A stretch of DNA of 64,000 nt from Sphingomonas sp. (GTDB taxonomy: Bacteria > Pseudomonadota > Alphaproteobacteria > Sphingomonadales > Sphingomonadaceae): positions 1,044,001 to 1,108,000 of the forward strand of contig NZ_JANINP010000006.1 in assembly GCF_024508665.1 (NCBI RefSeq). Reading direction: 5' to 3'. Shown here in pieces: positions 1 through 9,248 of the stretch (position 1 is its first letter; every line of letters starts with the position of its first letter). The notes below the pieces were generated by a model. That model did not search any database and had not been told where the DNA came from. It worked only from the letters and a program-made list of their open reading frames with translations. A program made the position numbers and the translations under genes.

Positions 1-386
1 TCGTCGGGCGCCCCCGTATACAGCGTCGCGACGGGCAGCGCGCCGCCGGTGAACTCGATCAAGGCCAGATCGCGCTTGGTATCGATCGCGACGACGCGGC
101 CCTGATAGGATTTGGACCCCTCGGACGGAACGACGCCGATCACGACATTGTCGGGATATTTTTGCGCGAGCTCGACGACATGCGCGTTGGTGACGATCCG
201 ATTGGGACCCACCGCGAAGCCCGAACCATGGCCGAACCCGACCACTTCCTGGTCGACGATTGCGATCGTTACGACACGGACGACGCTACGCGATGCCGCA
301 GCAATGTCATCGGCGTGCGCGGGTAGGACGAGCCCACCCGCCAGCACTAAGGAAATCGCCACTGCGATCTGCCGCAATATGTTCAT
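1..386 (-). CDS. Trypsin-like serine protease, N-terminal part (cut by window edge)
   Basis: Reading on the minus strand from an ATG at 386 gives a signal peptide (hydrophobic run ending in PAHA at about residue 25) followed by a chymotrypsin-fold start: GSGFAV, then TNAHVV with the catalytic His at about residue 69, then KRDLALIEF with the catalytic Asp at about 107. The Ser part lies beyond position 1. This is the pattern of DegP/HtrA-like or MarP-like S1 proteases acting in the periplasm on misfolded or substrate proteins. In-frame upstream ATGs exist (MAASMAWTEPM), but 386 puts the signal peptide at the N-terminus. A PDZ domain cannot be judged. Confidence 0.75.
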   Translation of the reverse strand, partial: MNILRQIAVAISLVLAGGLVLPAHADDIAAASRSVVRVVTIAIVDQEVVGFGHGSGFAVGPNRIVTNAHVVELAQKYPDNVVIGVVPSEGSKSYQGRVVAIDTKRDLALIEFTGGALPVATLYTGAPD

Positions 387-489
387 TGGTTCAGTCCACG
401 CCATCGACGCCGCCATGACAGAAAGCGGTCGCGAGTTACAGTGCGCGCCGATCGATCGATGGCCGACCTGCGGCAAGACGTAGCAGATC

Positions 490-2040
490 TTAGGCTTTTT
501 TCTTGTCCTCGGCCTTCTTCTCTGTCGGCTCGAAGGCTTTGAGAGCGGCCGTCTTGTCGCCAGCGTCCAGCGCCTTGAGAACCTTTTGCGCGATCTCAGC
601 CGGGCCGCTCTCCTCGATATTGTAGGCGACCGGATACAGCGCGATTCGCGCCGCCTTTTCCTGGTCGCGGCCGATCAGCACGCTGGCCGCGCGCAGCCGC
701 AGCAACGGGTCGTAAGGCGCGAGCGCATAGGCATAGAGCAATCCGTTGGCGGCATTGGTGGTTGGTTTCTCCTTCTGCTCAACGAAGCTGTCATAGAATT
801 GCACGAGCGGTTCGGGATTCTCGGTGTCGACCTTGTTCGCGGCCAGATACCAACGCCGCACCGCGGCCCAGCGGCTACCATCATTGATCTTGTCGCGGAG
901 GAGTACCGCTTGTTGCGCCATCCCCTTGTAAAGCAGAGCATGGACCGATCTCGGATCGGCGGCCAGCGCGCGGTCCGCCGCTGCTTCGGAGGCGGCATAG
1001 TTCTTCGCGTCAAATTCGGCCTCGGCCAGTTCGTTCTGCGCGGCGGGATCGCCGGGGAAAGGCGCCGCCAGGCGTTCCGCCAGCGCAGCGACCGTCGGCG
1101 CGGTCTTATCGTCGACGCCGCGTTCGGAGGCGATTAGCGCCGGCATGACTGCCGCCTCGCCCGGAGTCAGCGGACGTACGGCAATCATTCCGGTGTGCAG
1201 CTCGGATCCGCTTATCTCGTTGAATGGCATCGCCTTGCGGCTGCCCCACGCGTTCATCTTGCCGTCGAGCTCGCTGAGTTTGCCGAACGCCTCGCCGGCT
1301 TCCTGCGCGGACTTTCCGGAGTTGATTGCAATAATATAGGCGGCGAGTTGCTTGCGGCGATCGGCGTCGAAGGTCAAATAATGCATCAGCAGCCAGCCGC
1401 GTGAGTAGAGCGCGTCACGACTGTCGTCATCGAGCTTGCCGGGGTACGGTTCGAGCAGCTTGGCGGCGGGCAGCAGCATCGGGCTTGCAACGGTCCACTG
1501 CCGGTAGCGCGGCACGGCGCCGAATTGCACGCTGCCGTCGGGCTTGATGATCGCGGTGGCGTGGAGCTCGGCATATCCTTCGGTGAACCATGGCGGGAAC
1601 GCGGCGTCCGACATGTTCGTCAGCATGAAATGATGCGTATATTCGTGGAACAGGATCGCCTGCGCGGATAATCCATAGTCGCCTTCATTCCCCGCGTTGC
1701 GGGGAGTGAAGGCAACCGACCCGCTCGCGCGCGGATCATAAAAGCCGGCGACGTTCGAAGTACTTCCTCTACCGTAGATTTTCTGGATTTCGCCGATATC
1801 GCTTAGGACGAAAATGGTGACTCGCGCCGACGGGCCGCGCTTGTCCTCGGGCATGCGATGCCAGTAGCGAATCGCTTGATCGAATCGTTCGAGGCGGTCG
1901 GTATAGGCCTTCACCCGTTCGGCACTGTCGTTGGCGTAGACGACAAAGTGTTTTGAGCTTGCCTGATACCAGGCGGCGCCGGCAACATCCGGCCACGCCA
2001 CCGCAAGCAGCGATCCCAACAACCACAGCTTTCGAATCAT
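490..2040 (-). CDS. Secreted zincin-like peptidase with C-terminal TPR region
   Basis: 516 residues. An N-terminal signal peptide ends near VAGAA (about residue 22). A gluzincin signature HEYTH lies at 132-136, and a possible third zinc ligand Glu at about 154 lies in WFTEGYAEL, as in the DUF1570 / peptidase MA-like group. The C-terminal third contains TPR-like helices (NYAASEAAADRALAADPRSVHALLYKG is split over two helices) and ends in a lysine-rich tail. Likely periplasmic or extracellular; the substrate is unknown. It lies downstream of priA on the same strand with a 54 nt gap, so co-transcription is possible. The metalloprotease assignment rests on the motif only. Confidence 0.7.
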   Translation of the reverse strand: MIRKLWLLGSLLAVAWPDVAGAAWYQASSKHFVVYANDSAERVKAYTDRLERFDQAIRYWHRMPEDKRGPSARVTIFVLSDIGEIQKIYGRGSTSNVAGFYDPRASGSVAFTPRNAGNEGDYGLSAQAILFHEYTHHFMLTNMSDAAFPPWFTEGYAELHATAIIKPDGSVQFGAVPRYRQWTVASPMLLPAAKLLEPYPGKLDDDSRDALYSRGWLLMHYLTFDADRRKQLAAYIIAINSGKSAQEAGEAFGKLSELDGKMNAWGSRKAMPFNEISGSELHTGMIAVRPLTPGEAAVMPALIASERGVDDKTAPTVAALAERLAAPFPGDPAAQNELAEAEFDAKNYAASEAAADRALAADPRSVHALLYKGMAQQAVLLRDKINDGSRWAAVRRWYLAANKVDTENPEPLVQFYDSFVEQKEKPTTNAANGLLYAYALAPYDPLLRLRAASVLIGRDQEKAARIALYPVAYNIEESGPAEIAQKVLKALDAGDKTAALKAFEPTEKKAEDKKKA

Positions 2041-2094
2041 TCCATCCCCCGAAGAATGCGTCCCTTTTACGGGAAGAAATTCTAAGGGCGCCCT

Positions 2095-4263
2095 TCAGAC
2101 AAAGCTATAGGGATCAACGTCCACTATGACGCGGACCTTGGACGGCCAATCGAGCCCGCCGAGCCACGAGCGGATCACGTCCTGGACGTCGAGCCCGCGC
2201 CGCGCGTGGATCAGCAGGCGATAGCGATGGCGTCCGCGCAGCATCGCCAGCGGGGCGGGGGCGGGGCCATAGACGTCCATTCCTTCGACCCGCGGCGCGG
2301 TGCGCCCGACCAGCTTGGCGATGTCGTGCGCGGCCGACTGATCCTCCGAACTCACGACGATCGCGGCGTAGCGGCCGAACGGCGGCGCGCCGGCCTCGCG
2401 CCGCGCTTCGGTCTCGGCGGTCGTGAAGGCGTCGGCGTCGCCCGACACCAAGGCTTCCATCACCGGCGCTTTGGGATCATGGGTCTGGATGAAGACTTGG
2501 CCGGGTTTCTCGCCGCGCCCGGCGCGCCCGGCGACCTGCATGATCTGCTGGAACGTGCGCTCGGCCGCGCGCAGATCGCCGCCGCCTAGTCCAAGATCGG
2601 CATCGATCACACCGACCAGGGTCAGATTGGGGAAATGATAGCCCTTGGTGACCAGCTGCGTGCCGATAACGATGTCGATCTCGCCCGCTTCCATCCGGTT
2701 GACGAATTCGGCCGCCTTGGCCGGCGACCAGATCGTGTCGCTGGTGACGATCGCTGTGCGTGCCTCGGGCCACAAGGCCGCTACTTCATCGGCGATGCGC
2801 TCGACCCCGGGCCCGCAGGCGACCAGCGAATCCTCCTCCTTGCATTCCGGGCATGCGTGCGGGGTCGGCATGACATGGCCGCAATGGTGGCAACTCAGTC
2901 GCTGGACCAGCCGGTGCTCGACCATCCAGGCAGTGCAATTGGGGCATTGGAAACGATGCCCGCATGTCCGGCACAAGGTCAGCGGCGCGTAGCCGCGACG
3001 GTTGAGGAACATCAACGCCTGTTCGCCGCGCGCCAGCGTCTCGTCGATCGCGTTGACCAGCGGCGGCGCGATCCAGCGGCCGCGCTCGGGCGGGTTCTGC
3101 AACAGGTCGATCGCCTCGATCGCCGGCATTTCCGCCGCCCCGTAGCGACCGGGCAGCTTCACTTCGGCATAATTGCCGATCTCGACCTGCTGGCGTGTCT
3201 CGATCGCCGGGGTGGCGGTGGCGAGCACGACCGGGATATGCTCGAACTTGCCGCGCATCACCGCGACGTCGCGTGCATGGTAATGCACGCCCTCTTCCTG
3301 CTTGAAGCTGGTCTCGTGCGCCTCGTCGACGACGATCAGTCCCAGGTTGGAATAAGGCAGGAACAATGCCGACCGCGCCCCGACCGTGACCAGCGCCTGT
3401 CCGGTCGCGATCGCCCGCCAGGCGCGCCGCCGCTGCGACTGGCGCAGCCCCGAATGCCACGCGACGGGTTCGCAGCCGAAACGCGCGGTGAAACGCTGCA
3501 GGAACGGCTCGGTCAGCGCGATCTCCGGAAGTAGCACCAACGTTTGGCGCCCGGCGCGGATCGCGGCGGCGATCGCCTCGAAATAGACTTCGGTCTTGCC
3601 CGATCCGGTGACGCCGTCGAGCAGGGTCGGCTTGAAAGCGCGCGCGGCGACATCGCCGGTCAGCACGTCGGCGGCGCGCTGCTGCTCCTCGGATAGAACC
3701 GGCACGTCATGATCGGGATCGGGCAGCGGGAAGGGGCTGTCGATATCGACCTCGACCGGCTCGATCGCGCCCACCTTGACCAGCCCGCGGATCACCCCGT
3801 CGGATACGTCGGCGATCGTTGCCAGCTCGCGGACCAGACCCTGGCGGTCGCCGATCCGCTCCAACGCTTGCGCGCGCTGTGGCGTCAGCCGATCGGGGAC
3901 ATGTCCGGTCGGGCGATATTCGGTGACCGTGCGTGCCCCTTCGAGTGCCGAGGAAGACGGCAAGGCCATCCGCGCCACCGACACAGGCGACGCGAGATAA
4001 TAATCCGCCGTCCACTCGATCAGGCGCCGCATCGCGTCGGTCAGCGGCGGGACCGGCAATACGTCGATCAGGTTGCGCAGCCGATTGTCGCCGACCTCCG
4101 CGTCCGACGGCATGCGCTCGGGCTCCCACACCACACCGAGCAATTGGCGCGGACCAAGCGGCGCGACCACAAGCGAGCCGGGCTCGACCGTCATGCCATG
4201 CGGCACGCGATAGTCGAGCGGACCCAGAGCGGAGTTCATGACGAGGACGCGAGCGCGGGACAT
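2095..4263 (-). CDS. priA: Primosomal protein N' (replication restart helicase PriA)
   Basis: 722 residues, the normal PriA length. The N-terminal 3'-DNA-binding domain is followed by a superfamily 2 helicase core with Walker A GVTGSGKT at 217-224 and DEAH at 313-316. Eight zinc-binding cysteines form the primosome-assembly site (431, 434, 440, 443, 458, 461, 471, 474). PriA recognises stalled forks and D-loops and reloads DnaB. The start at 4263 is an ATG giving MSRARVLVMNSALGPLDY, the usual N-terminus in sphingomonads. It is divergent from the TonB receptor gene that starts at 4448. Confidence 0.97.
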   Translation of the reverse strand: MSRARVLVMNSALGPLDYRVPHGMTVEPGSLVVAPLGPRQLLGVVWEPERMPSDAEVGDNRLRNLIDVLPVPPLTDAMRRLIEWTADYYLASPVSVARMALPSSSALEGARTVTEYRPTGHVPDRLTPQRAQALERIGDRQGLVRELATIADVSDGVIRGLVKVGAIEPVEVDIDSPFPLPDPDHDVPVLSEEQQRAADVLTGDVAARAFKPTLLDGVTGSGKTEVYFEAIAAAIRAGRQTLVLLPEIALTEPFLQRFTARFGCEPVAWHSGLRQSQRRRAWRAIATGQALVTVGARSALFLPYSNLGLIVVDEAHETSFKQEEGVHYHARDVAVMRGKFEHIPVVLATATPAIETRQQVEIGNYAEVKLPGRYGAAEMPAIEAIDLLQNPPERGRWIAPPLVNAIDETLARGEQALMFLNRRGYAPLTLCRTCGHRFQCPNCTAWMVEHRLVQRLSCHHCGHVMPTPHACPECKEEDSLVACGPGVERIADEVAALWPEARTAIVTSDTIWSPAKAAEFVNRMEAGEIDIVIGTQLVTKGYHFPNLTLVGVIDADLGLGGGDLRAAERTFQQIMQVAGRAGRGEKPGQVFIQTHDPKAPVMEALVSGDADAFTTAETEARREAGAPPFGRYAAIVVSSEDQSAAHDIAKLVGRTAPRVEGMDVYGPAPAPLAMLRGRHRYRLLIHARRGLDVQDVIRSWLGGLDWPSKVRVIVDVDPYSFV

Positions 4264-4335
4264 TACGCGCCATATGGCGATTCCGATGCGCGTGCGAAAC
4301 CTCGCGGTCGAGCGGTGGGGCCCCGCGGTGTGACG

Positions 4336-4353
4336 ATTTCATCAACCTGTCAT
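4336..4353 (+). promoter_or_regulatory. Candidate Pho box upstream of the TonB receptor operon
   Basis: The sequence ATTTCAT-CAAC-CTGTCAT has two direct half-sites with the 7-4-7 geometry of PhoB boxes. The second half-site matches the E. coli consensus CTGTCAT exactly and the first is partly degenerate. It sits about 95 nt before the GTG start at 4448. A PhoB/R link is inference from one site. Confidence 0.35.
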
Positions 4354-4447
4354 CGGGGAGTCCTCGATCGGACCTCGAACCGACCCTCAACTGACGCGAA
4401 TTGAGTCCATCGGCGGCACGACTCGATCCATTCTGGGGGAAAAATTC

Positions 4448-7081
4448 GTGAAGCCGATCCTGCTCGCCGCCACCGCCACCATTGCGATCGGCGCCCCTAC
4501 CAACGCGCAGGCGCAATCGGCGCTCGACGATAAATCAGCCTCGTCGGGAACGGCGTCGGATGCTCCGTTCGCCGACACGCCAAATGATATCGTCGTTACT
4601 GGACAGCGCGCTCAGCAGATCCGCTCGATCGAGGCCAAGCGCAACGCGATCGGCGTGGTCGACGTCTCGGCGGCCGACGAGATCGGTCGCTTGCCCGACC
4701 GCAACGTCGCCGAAGTGGTCGAGCATCTTGCCGGCGTCGGCGTCACCTACGATCAGGGCGAAGGTCGCTACGTCGCGATCCGCGGCGTGCCGTCGAACCT
4801 AAACCACTATACGCTGAATGGGCTGGAGGTCGGCAATCCCGACGGCACTACGCGCTCGCTTCCGCTCGACATCCTGTCGGGCCAGCTGCTCAACCGGGTC
4901 GAGGTGGCCAAGGTCAAGACCGCCGATATGGACGGGCAGGGGATCGGCGGCACGATCAACCTGGTTCCTCAGACCGCGTTCGACTTCAAGAAGGCATTCA
5001 ACGTCGTCGGCAGCTTCAAGGGCGGGTATCAGACATTGAACAAGAAGGCGCCGATTGCCGGCGATCTCTCGATCGCCGGCCGGTTTGGCGCCGACGACCA
5101 GTTCGGTCTCGCGCTCGGCATCAGCTATTCGGACCGCGACTACAATTCCGAGGGGTTCTATCCCGACAATTGGAAGCCCAATTCGGCGCTCAAGGGCAAG
5201 AATTTCGCGCGCGGCGGAGTGCCCGACAACATCAAATATACCGAATATTCGCTCGACCGCCGTCGTATCGGTGCCACCGGATCGTTCGACTGGCGCCCCA
5301 ACGAGCATCAGAGTTTCTACATCCGCGGCGTCTATTCCAAGTTCACCGAGAACGAGGTCCGCCCGCGCTACCGCCTCGACTTCGCGACCGCCGCACTGAT
5401 CAACAGTCCCGCCTTCACGCTCAACCCCGACGGCGAAACCGGCACGGTCACCGGATCGGGTCCCGAGCGGCGCGAGGATTTGCGGCTCGACTATAAGGCC
5501 AAATGGCTGTTCACCACCATGGCCGGCGGGGCGAGCGAGTTCGGCCGGCTCAAGCTCGATTATGTGGCGGCTTATTCGAAGAACGAGACGCTGGACCAAT
5601 TCCCGATCTGGCAGTTCCGCTGCAATCCCGGCACGGTCAATTTCGATTTTTCGGACAAGGTCTACACCGCGGCACCGGTGACCGAATGCACCGCGAACCA
5701 GATGCAATTCCGCCAATACACCTACTCGCATCAGCTCAACACCGAGAGAATCTGGCAGGGCAAGATCGACGGTACCTGGGACCTGGGCGACCGCGGCTTC
5801 GTCAAGTTCGGTGCAAAATATCGCAACAGCGACCGCGATTTCGATCAGAACAACCCGACCTATGTCCGTGCCTCGACCAGCGCCAACCGCTGGACGCTGG
5901 GTCAGTATAATCTCGGCGCTTCGGGCATCTGCGTCTACCCGAACAGCGCCGATACCAATCAATGCTTCCGCAATAGCCCGGTGTTCGACATCGCCGCGCT
6001 GAACGCCTTCACCAACCAGCATCTCGGCGACGCGTTGATGCCGCTCGATGCCACGACCACGCTGATCAACAACACCGCCGCCGACTTCAGCCTGAGCGAA
6101 AAGGTGTGGGGCGGCTATATCATGGCGAGCCTAAAGTTCGGGGCGATCTCCGTGACGCCGGGCTTGCGCTACGAACGCACCAACCTCGATATCCTGGGCT
6201 TCCAGCTGCAGAACAATGCGACGGTTATCCCGGCGAGTCGCGCCAGCTCGTACGGCGATTGGCTGCCCTCACTGATCGTGCGGATCGATCCGTCGCCCAA
6301 GACGGTGTTCCGCCTGGCCTATACCAAGAGCATCGGCCGGCCCGAATATTCGTTGCTGTCGCCGGGCGGCTCGGTCAACACGATCGATCTGCCGCCATCC
6401 ATGTCGCTCGGCAACCCCGACCTGAAACCCTATGTCGCGCACAATTTCGACGCGACCGGCGAATGGTATTTCGCCAAGGGCGGCCTGTTGAGCGTCGGCG
6501 TGTTCGCCAAAGTCATCAAGAATCCCATCTTCAGCAAGGCGACCTTGCTGACCAACTATACGTTTAACGGCGTGACCTATCCGACGTTCGGCGTGAGCCA
6601 GCCGTTCAATGCCGACAAAGGCGACATCATCGGCATCGAGGCGCAGTATCAGCAGCAACTCTCGTTCCTGCCGGGTTTCCTGTCGGGCTTCGGCATCTCG
6701 ATCAATGGCACGCTGACCGATTCGACGCTGACGCTCCCGAACGGTCGCACTTCGAGTTTCCCTAGCCAGTCGAAATACCTCTACGGCGCCGAACTGTTTT
6801 ATCAAAAGGGGCCGTTCGAGGCGTCTGTGGCGTATCACAATACCGGCAAGGCGCTGATCGCGGTCGGCGATCCGGCGTATAACGACCAATATAATGACGA
6901 TCTGCGTCGTCTCGACGCCAAGGCGAGCTTCCAGCTGACCAAATTTGCCCGCATCTTCTTCGAGGCGCAGAACCTGACCGACGAACCGACGCGCCAGTAT
7001 CAGGGCGGGAATACCGACTGGCTGATCCAGAACGAACGTTATGGCCGCACCTTTTACGGCGGCGTGTCGGTCAAGTTCTGA
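4448..7081 (+). CDS. TonB-dependent outer-membrane receptor
   Basis: 877 residues. The signal peptide ends around NAQAQ (residue 22). A TonB-box-like segment DIVVTGQRA is at about 47-55. A plug domain follows (DRNVAEVVEHLAGVGVTYDQ spans 79 onward; RGVPSNLNHYTLNG), then a 22-strand-type barrel ending in SVKF with the terminal Phe needed for BAM insertion. The layout resembles the TonB-Xanth-Caul receptors that import carbohydrates or other large ligands. The start is GTG with a purine-rich GGGGG just upstream. It overlaps the next gene by one base (TGATG), so the two are surely co-translated. The ligand is unknown; a Pho-box-like site upstream hints at phosphate-related regulation. Confidence 0.93.
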   Translation: MKPILLAATATIAIGAPTNAQAQSALDDKSASSGTASDAPFADTPNDIVVTGQRAQQIRSIEAKRNAIGVVDVSAADEIGRLPDRNVAEVVEHLAGVGVTYDQGEGRYVAIRGVPSNLNHYTLNGLEVGNPDGTTRSLPLDILSGQLLNRVEVAKVKTADMDGQGIGGTINLVPQTAFDFKKAFNVVGSFKGGYQTLNKKAPIAGDLSIAGRFGADDQFGLALGISYSDRDYNSEGFYPDNWKPNSALKGKNFARGGVPDNIKYTEYSLDRRRIGATGSFDWRPNEHQSFYIRGVYSKFTENEVRPRYRLDFATAALINSPAFTLNPDGETGTVTGSGPERREDLRLDYKAKWLFTTMAGGASEFGRLKLDYVAAYSKNETLDQFPIWQFRCNPGTVNFDFSDKVYTAAPVTECTANQMQFRQYTYSHQLNTERIWQGKIDGTWDLGDRGFVKFGAKYRNSDRDFDQNNPTYVRASTSANRWTLGQYNLGASGICVYPNSADTNQCFRNSPVFDIAALNAFTNQHLGDALMPLDATTTLINNTAADFSLSEKVWGGYIMASLKFGAISVTPGLRYERTNLDILGFQLQNNATVIPASRASSYGDWLPSLIVRIDPSPKTVFRLAYTKSIGRPEYSLLSPGGSVNTIDLPPSMSLGNPDLKPYVAHNFDATGEWYFAKGGLLSVGVFAKVIKNPIFSKATLLTNYTFNGVTYPTFGVSQPFNADKGDIIGIEAQYQQQLSFLPGFLSGFGISINGTLTDSTLTLPNGRTSSFPSQSKYLYGAELFYQKGPFEASVAYHNTGKALIAVGDPAYNDQYNDDLRRLDAKASFQLTKFARIFFEAQNLTDEPTRQYQGGNTDWLIQNERYGRTFYGGVSVKF

Positions 7082-7863
7082 TGCTGCTGCCATTTCTCTT
7101 CTGGCTGGGCGCCGCAGCCGGTCTGGTCGCCCAGCCGGTGCAGCGCGTCGAGGCGGTCGAGGCGACGCAGGGCGCCGCTGCCGATCGCGGCGCGGTCTAT
7201 GCCATCTCCAATGCCGATATCGGCAAATATGATCGCGCCACAGGGCGCAAGATCGGCGCGTGGCATGGCGACAAGGCGGTGTTCAAACACATCAATTCGT
7301 GCACGGTGATCGGCCGCGAATTGATGTGCGCGGCGTCCAACTATCCCGGCGTGCCGATGTCGAGCCAGATCCATTGGTTCGACACACGGACGATGACCCT
7401 GGTCCGGTCGAAATCCTTGGGTCGCGCTTACGGCTCGCTGACCTGGGTCGTCCCGCATCAGGGACAATATTGGGCATGCTTCGCCAATTACGGCGGCAAG
7501 GGCGGCGAGCCCGGGCGCGACAGCAGCTTCACCACGCTGGTTCGCTACGACCGGCATTGGCGCGAGACCGGACGCTGGTCGTTCCCGGTAGAAGTGATCG
7601 CGCGGATGGCGCCCAAGAGCGCGTCGGGTGGCGATTGGGGCAGGGACGGGCTGCTTTATGTATCGGGGCACGATCGCCCTGAACTCTACGCCTTGCGCGT
7701 CCCGCCTGGCGGAGGGATGCTCGAACTCGTCGCCACGATCGCGATGCCGACCGGCGGTCAGGCGATCGGCTGGGACCGCCGCGAGCCCCGGTTGATCTGG
7801 TCGATCGGCCGCGGAACTGGGCAGATCGTCGGCAGCCGCGTCCCGCCTGTTCCGACGCGTTAG
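7081..7863 (+). CDS. Secreted propeller-like protein of unknown function, partner of TonB receptor
   Basis: 260 residues. An N-terminal hydrophobic segment (MLLPFLFWLGAAAGLV) looks like a signal peptide. The rest has repeated short strands with aromatic turns (AVYAISNADIGKYDRATG, GLLYVSGHDRPELYAL, QAIGWDRREPRLIWSI), as in small beta-propellers. Similar proteins are sometimes labelled cycloisomerase in automatic annotation, without enzymatic proof that I know of. It shares the TGA/ATG base with the receptor gene, so it probably acts on or binds the same ligand in the periplasm. Confidence 0.6.
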   Translation: MLLPFLFWLGAAAGLVAQPVQRVEAVEATQGAAADRGAVYAISNADIGKYDRATGRKIGAWHGDKAVFKHINSCTVIGRELMCAASNYPGVPMSSQIHWFDTRTMTLVRSKSLGRAYGSLTWVVPHQGQYWACFANYGGKGGEPGRDSSFTTLVRYDRHWRETGRWSFPVEVIARMAPKSASGGDWGRDGLLYVSGHDRPELYALRVPPGGGMLELVATIAMPTGGQAIGWDRREPRLIWSIGRGTGQIVGSRVPPVPTR

Positions 7864-7882
7864 CGCGCGCTAGAACAGGCGG

Positions 7883-8326
7883 GTGACCCCGCAGGAACAG
7901 CTCGACGGCTTCATCGACAAATTCGCGCCCGATATTGCGGCGACGATCCGGCGCGCGGTGGCGATGGTCTCGGCGCGGCTGCCCGGTGCGACGATCCTGG
8001 TCTATGACAATTACAACGCGCTCGCGATCGCCTTCGGCGCGAACGACAAGATGCGGTCGATCGTCTGTTCGGTTGCCGGCTATCCGCGCTGGGTCAGCCT
8101 GTTCCTGTCCAACGGCCCGAAATTGCCCGATCCCCAAGGCCTGCTCGAAGGCGAAGGGAGCACGGTCCGCCATGTCAAGTTGATCGGTGACCGGATCGAC
8201 GATCCGGCGGTCGCCGCGCTGATCGATGCCGCCGCGGCTAGCGTCGAACAGCCTATCGATCCGGCGGGCGAGGGACGGCTGGTGATCAAATCGGTTTCCG
8301 CCAAGCAACGGGCGCGGCGGCCATGA
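7883..8326 (+). CDS. DUF1801 family protein
   Basis: 147 residues from a GTG start. The pattern of an N-terminal helical segment (LDGFIDKFAPDIAATIRRAV), then LVYDNYNALAIAFG and a WVSLFL strand, resembles the DUF1801 / YdhG-like fold, which has no agreed function. It overlaps xerC by four bases (ATGA) and is therefore probably expressed with it. No catalytic residues can be named. Confidence 0.6.
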   Translation: MTPQEQLDGFIDKFAPDIAATIRRAVAMVSARLPGATILVYDNYNALAIAFGANDKMRSIVCSVAGYPRWVSLFLSNGPKLPDPQGLLEGEGSTVRHVKLIGDRIDDPAVAALIDAAAASVEQPIDPAGEGRLVIKSVSAKQRARRP

Positions 8327-9207
8327 CGGCCCTGCCGCTCGAGTTCGGTCAGCATCTGGCGCGCGACCGGCGGCGCTCGGCGCATACCGTTCGCGCGTAC
8401 GAGACGACTGCCGTCCGCCTGGTTCAGTTTCTCGGCGAACATTGGGGCGAGGAAGCGGATCGCGCGGCGCTGGGTCGGGTGACGGCGGCGGACCTGCGCG
8501 CCTATCTTGCGCGGCGGCGTGGACAGGGCCTGGGCAACGCCTCCGCCGCGCGCGAATTGTCGGCGATCAAGACCTTCCTCAAATGGGCGGCAGGGGACGA
8601 GGCCCCGCCGCGGATGCGCGGGCCGCGCGTCAAAAAGGGCGTGCCGCGACCGATCTCGCCAGCCGACGCGATCGCGCTGGCCGAAGAGGTTGCCGAGGAC
8701 GCCACCGAATCCTGGATCGCCGCGCGCGATTGGGCAGTGCTGCTGCTGCTCTATGGGGCGGGGCTGCGTATTGGTGAGGCGGTCGGGCTGACCGGCGCTG
8801 TGCTGCCTTTGGGCGAGGCGATGCCCGTTACCGGCAAGCGCGACAAGACGCGGATCGTGCCGTTGCTGCCCCAGGTGCGCGATGCGATCGATGCGTATGT
8901 CGCTGCGTCGCCCTGGCCGGTGGTGCGCGGAGAACCGCTGTTTCGCGGCGCGAAGGGCGGACCGTTATCGGCGGGCGTGGTCAGGAAAGCCGTCCAGGCT
9001 GCACGGATCAGGCTCGGGCTGGCCGACCGCACGACGCCCCACGCGCTGCGGCATAGTTTCGCGACGCATCTGCTGGGCCGCGGCGCCGACCTGCGCCAGC
9101 TCCAGGAATTGCTCGGCCATGCCAGCCTGAGTTCGACCCAGATCTACACCGCGGTCGACGCCGCCCACCTGCTCGACGTGTACCGGAACGCGCATCCGCG
9201 AGCGTGA
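8323..9207 (+). CDS. xerC: Site-specific tyrosine recombinase XerC
   Basis: 294 residues, typical for chromosomal Xer recombinases. The N-terminal SAM-like core-binding domain spans about 1-90. The catalytic domain carries R149 (GLRIGE), K172 (GKRDK), H240 and R243 (HALRHSFATHL), H266 (LGHASL) and nucleophile Y275 (TQIYTAV). It resolves chromosome dimers at dif with XerD and FtsK. Its context is housekeeping (DUF1801, dedA-like, gshB) and there are no att-like repeats, so it is not read as a mobile-element integrase. Confidence 0.93.
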   Translation: MTALPLEFGQHLARDRRRSAHTVRAYETTAVRLVQFLGEHWGEEADRAALGRVTAADLRAYLARRRGQGLGNASAARELSAIKTFLKWAAGDEAPPRMRGPRVKKGVPRPISPADAIALAEEVAEDATESWIAARDWAVLLLLYGAGLRIGEAVGLTGAVLPLGEAMPVTGKRDKTRIVPLLPQVRDAIDAYVAASPWPVVRGEPLFRGAKGGPLSAGVVRKAVQAARIRLGLADRTTPHALRHSFATHLLGRGADLRQLQELLGHASLSSTQIYTAVDAAHLLDVYRNAHPRA

Positions 9208-9216
9208 GCCTTAGCC

Positions 9217-9242
9217 GTCATCCCCGCTTCCGTGGGGATGAC
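9217..9242. terminator. Bidirectional hairpin between convergent xerC and dedA-like genes
   Basis: GTCATCCCC and GGGGATGAC form a perfect 9 bp stem around an 8 nt loop, centred in the 41 nt gap between the two stop codons. It is also related to the genome's palindromic repeat family with ends GTCATCCC. A terminator role is inferred from position. Confidence 0.6.
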
Positions 9243-9248
9243 AATTGT

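Noticed and set aside
4799..6022. A 407-codon antisense frame opposite the first TonB receptor
   Set aside because: Same reason: codon shadow, no start signal, no motif.
8323..9207. Phage or island integrase
   Set aside because: The tyrosine recombinase has XerC length and motifs, sits among housekeeping genes and has no tRNA or att-like direct repeats nearby.
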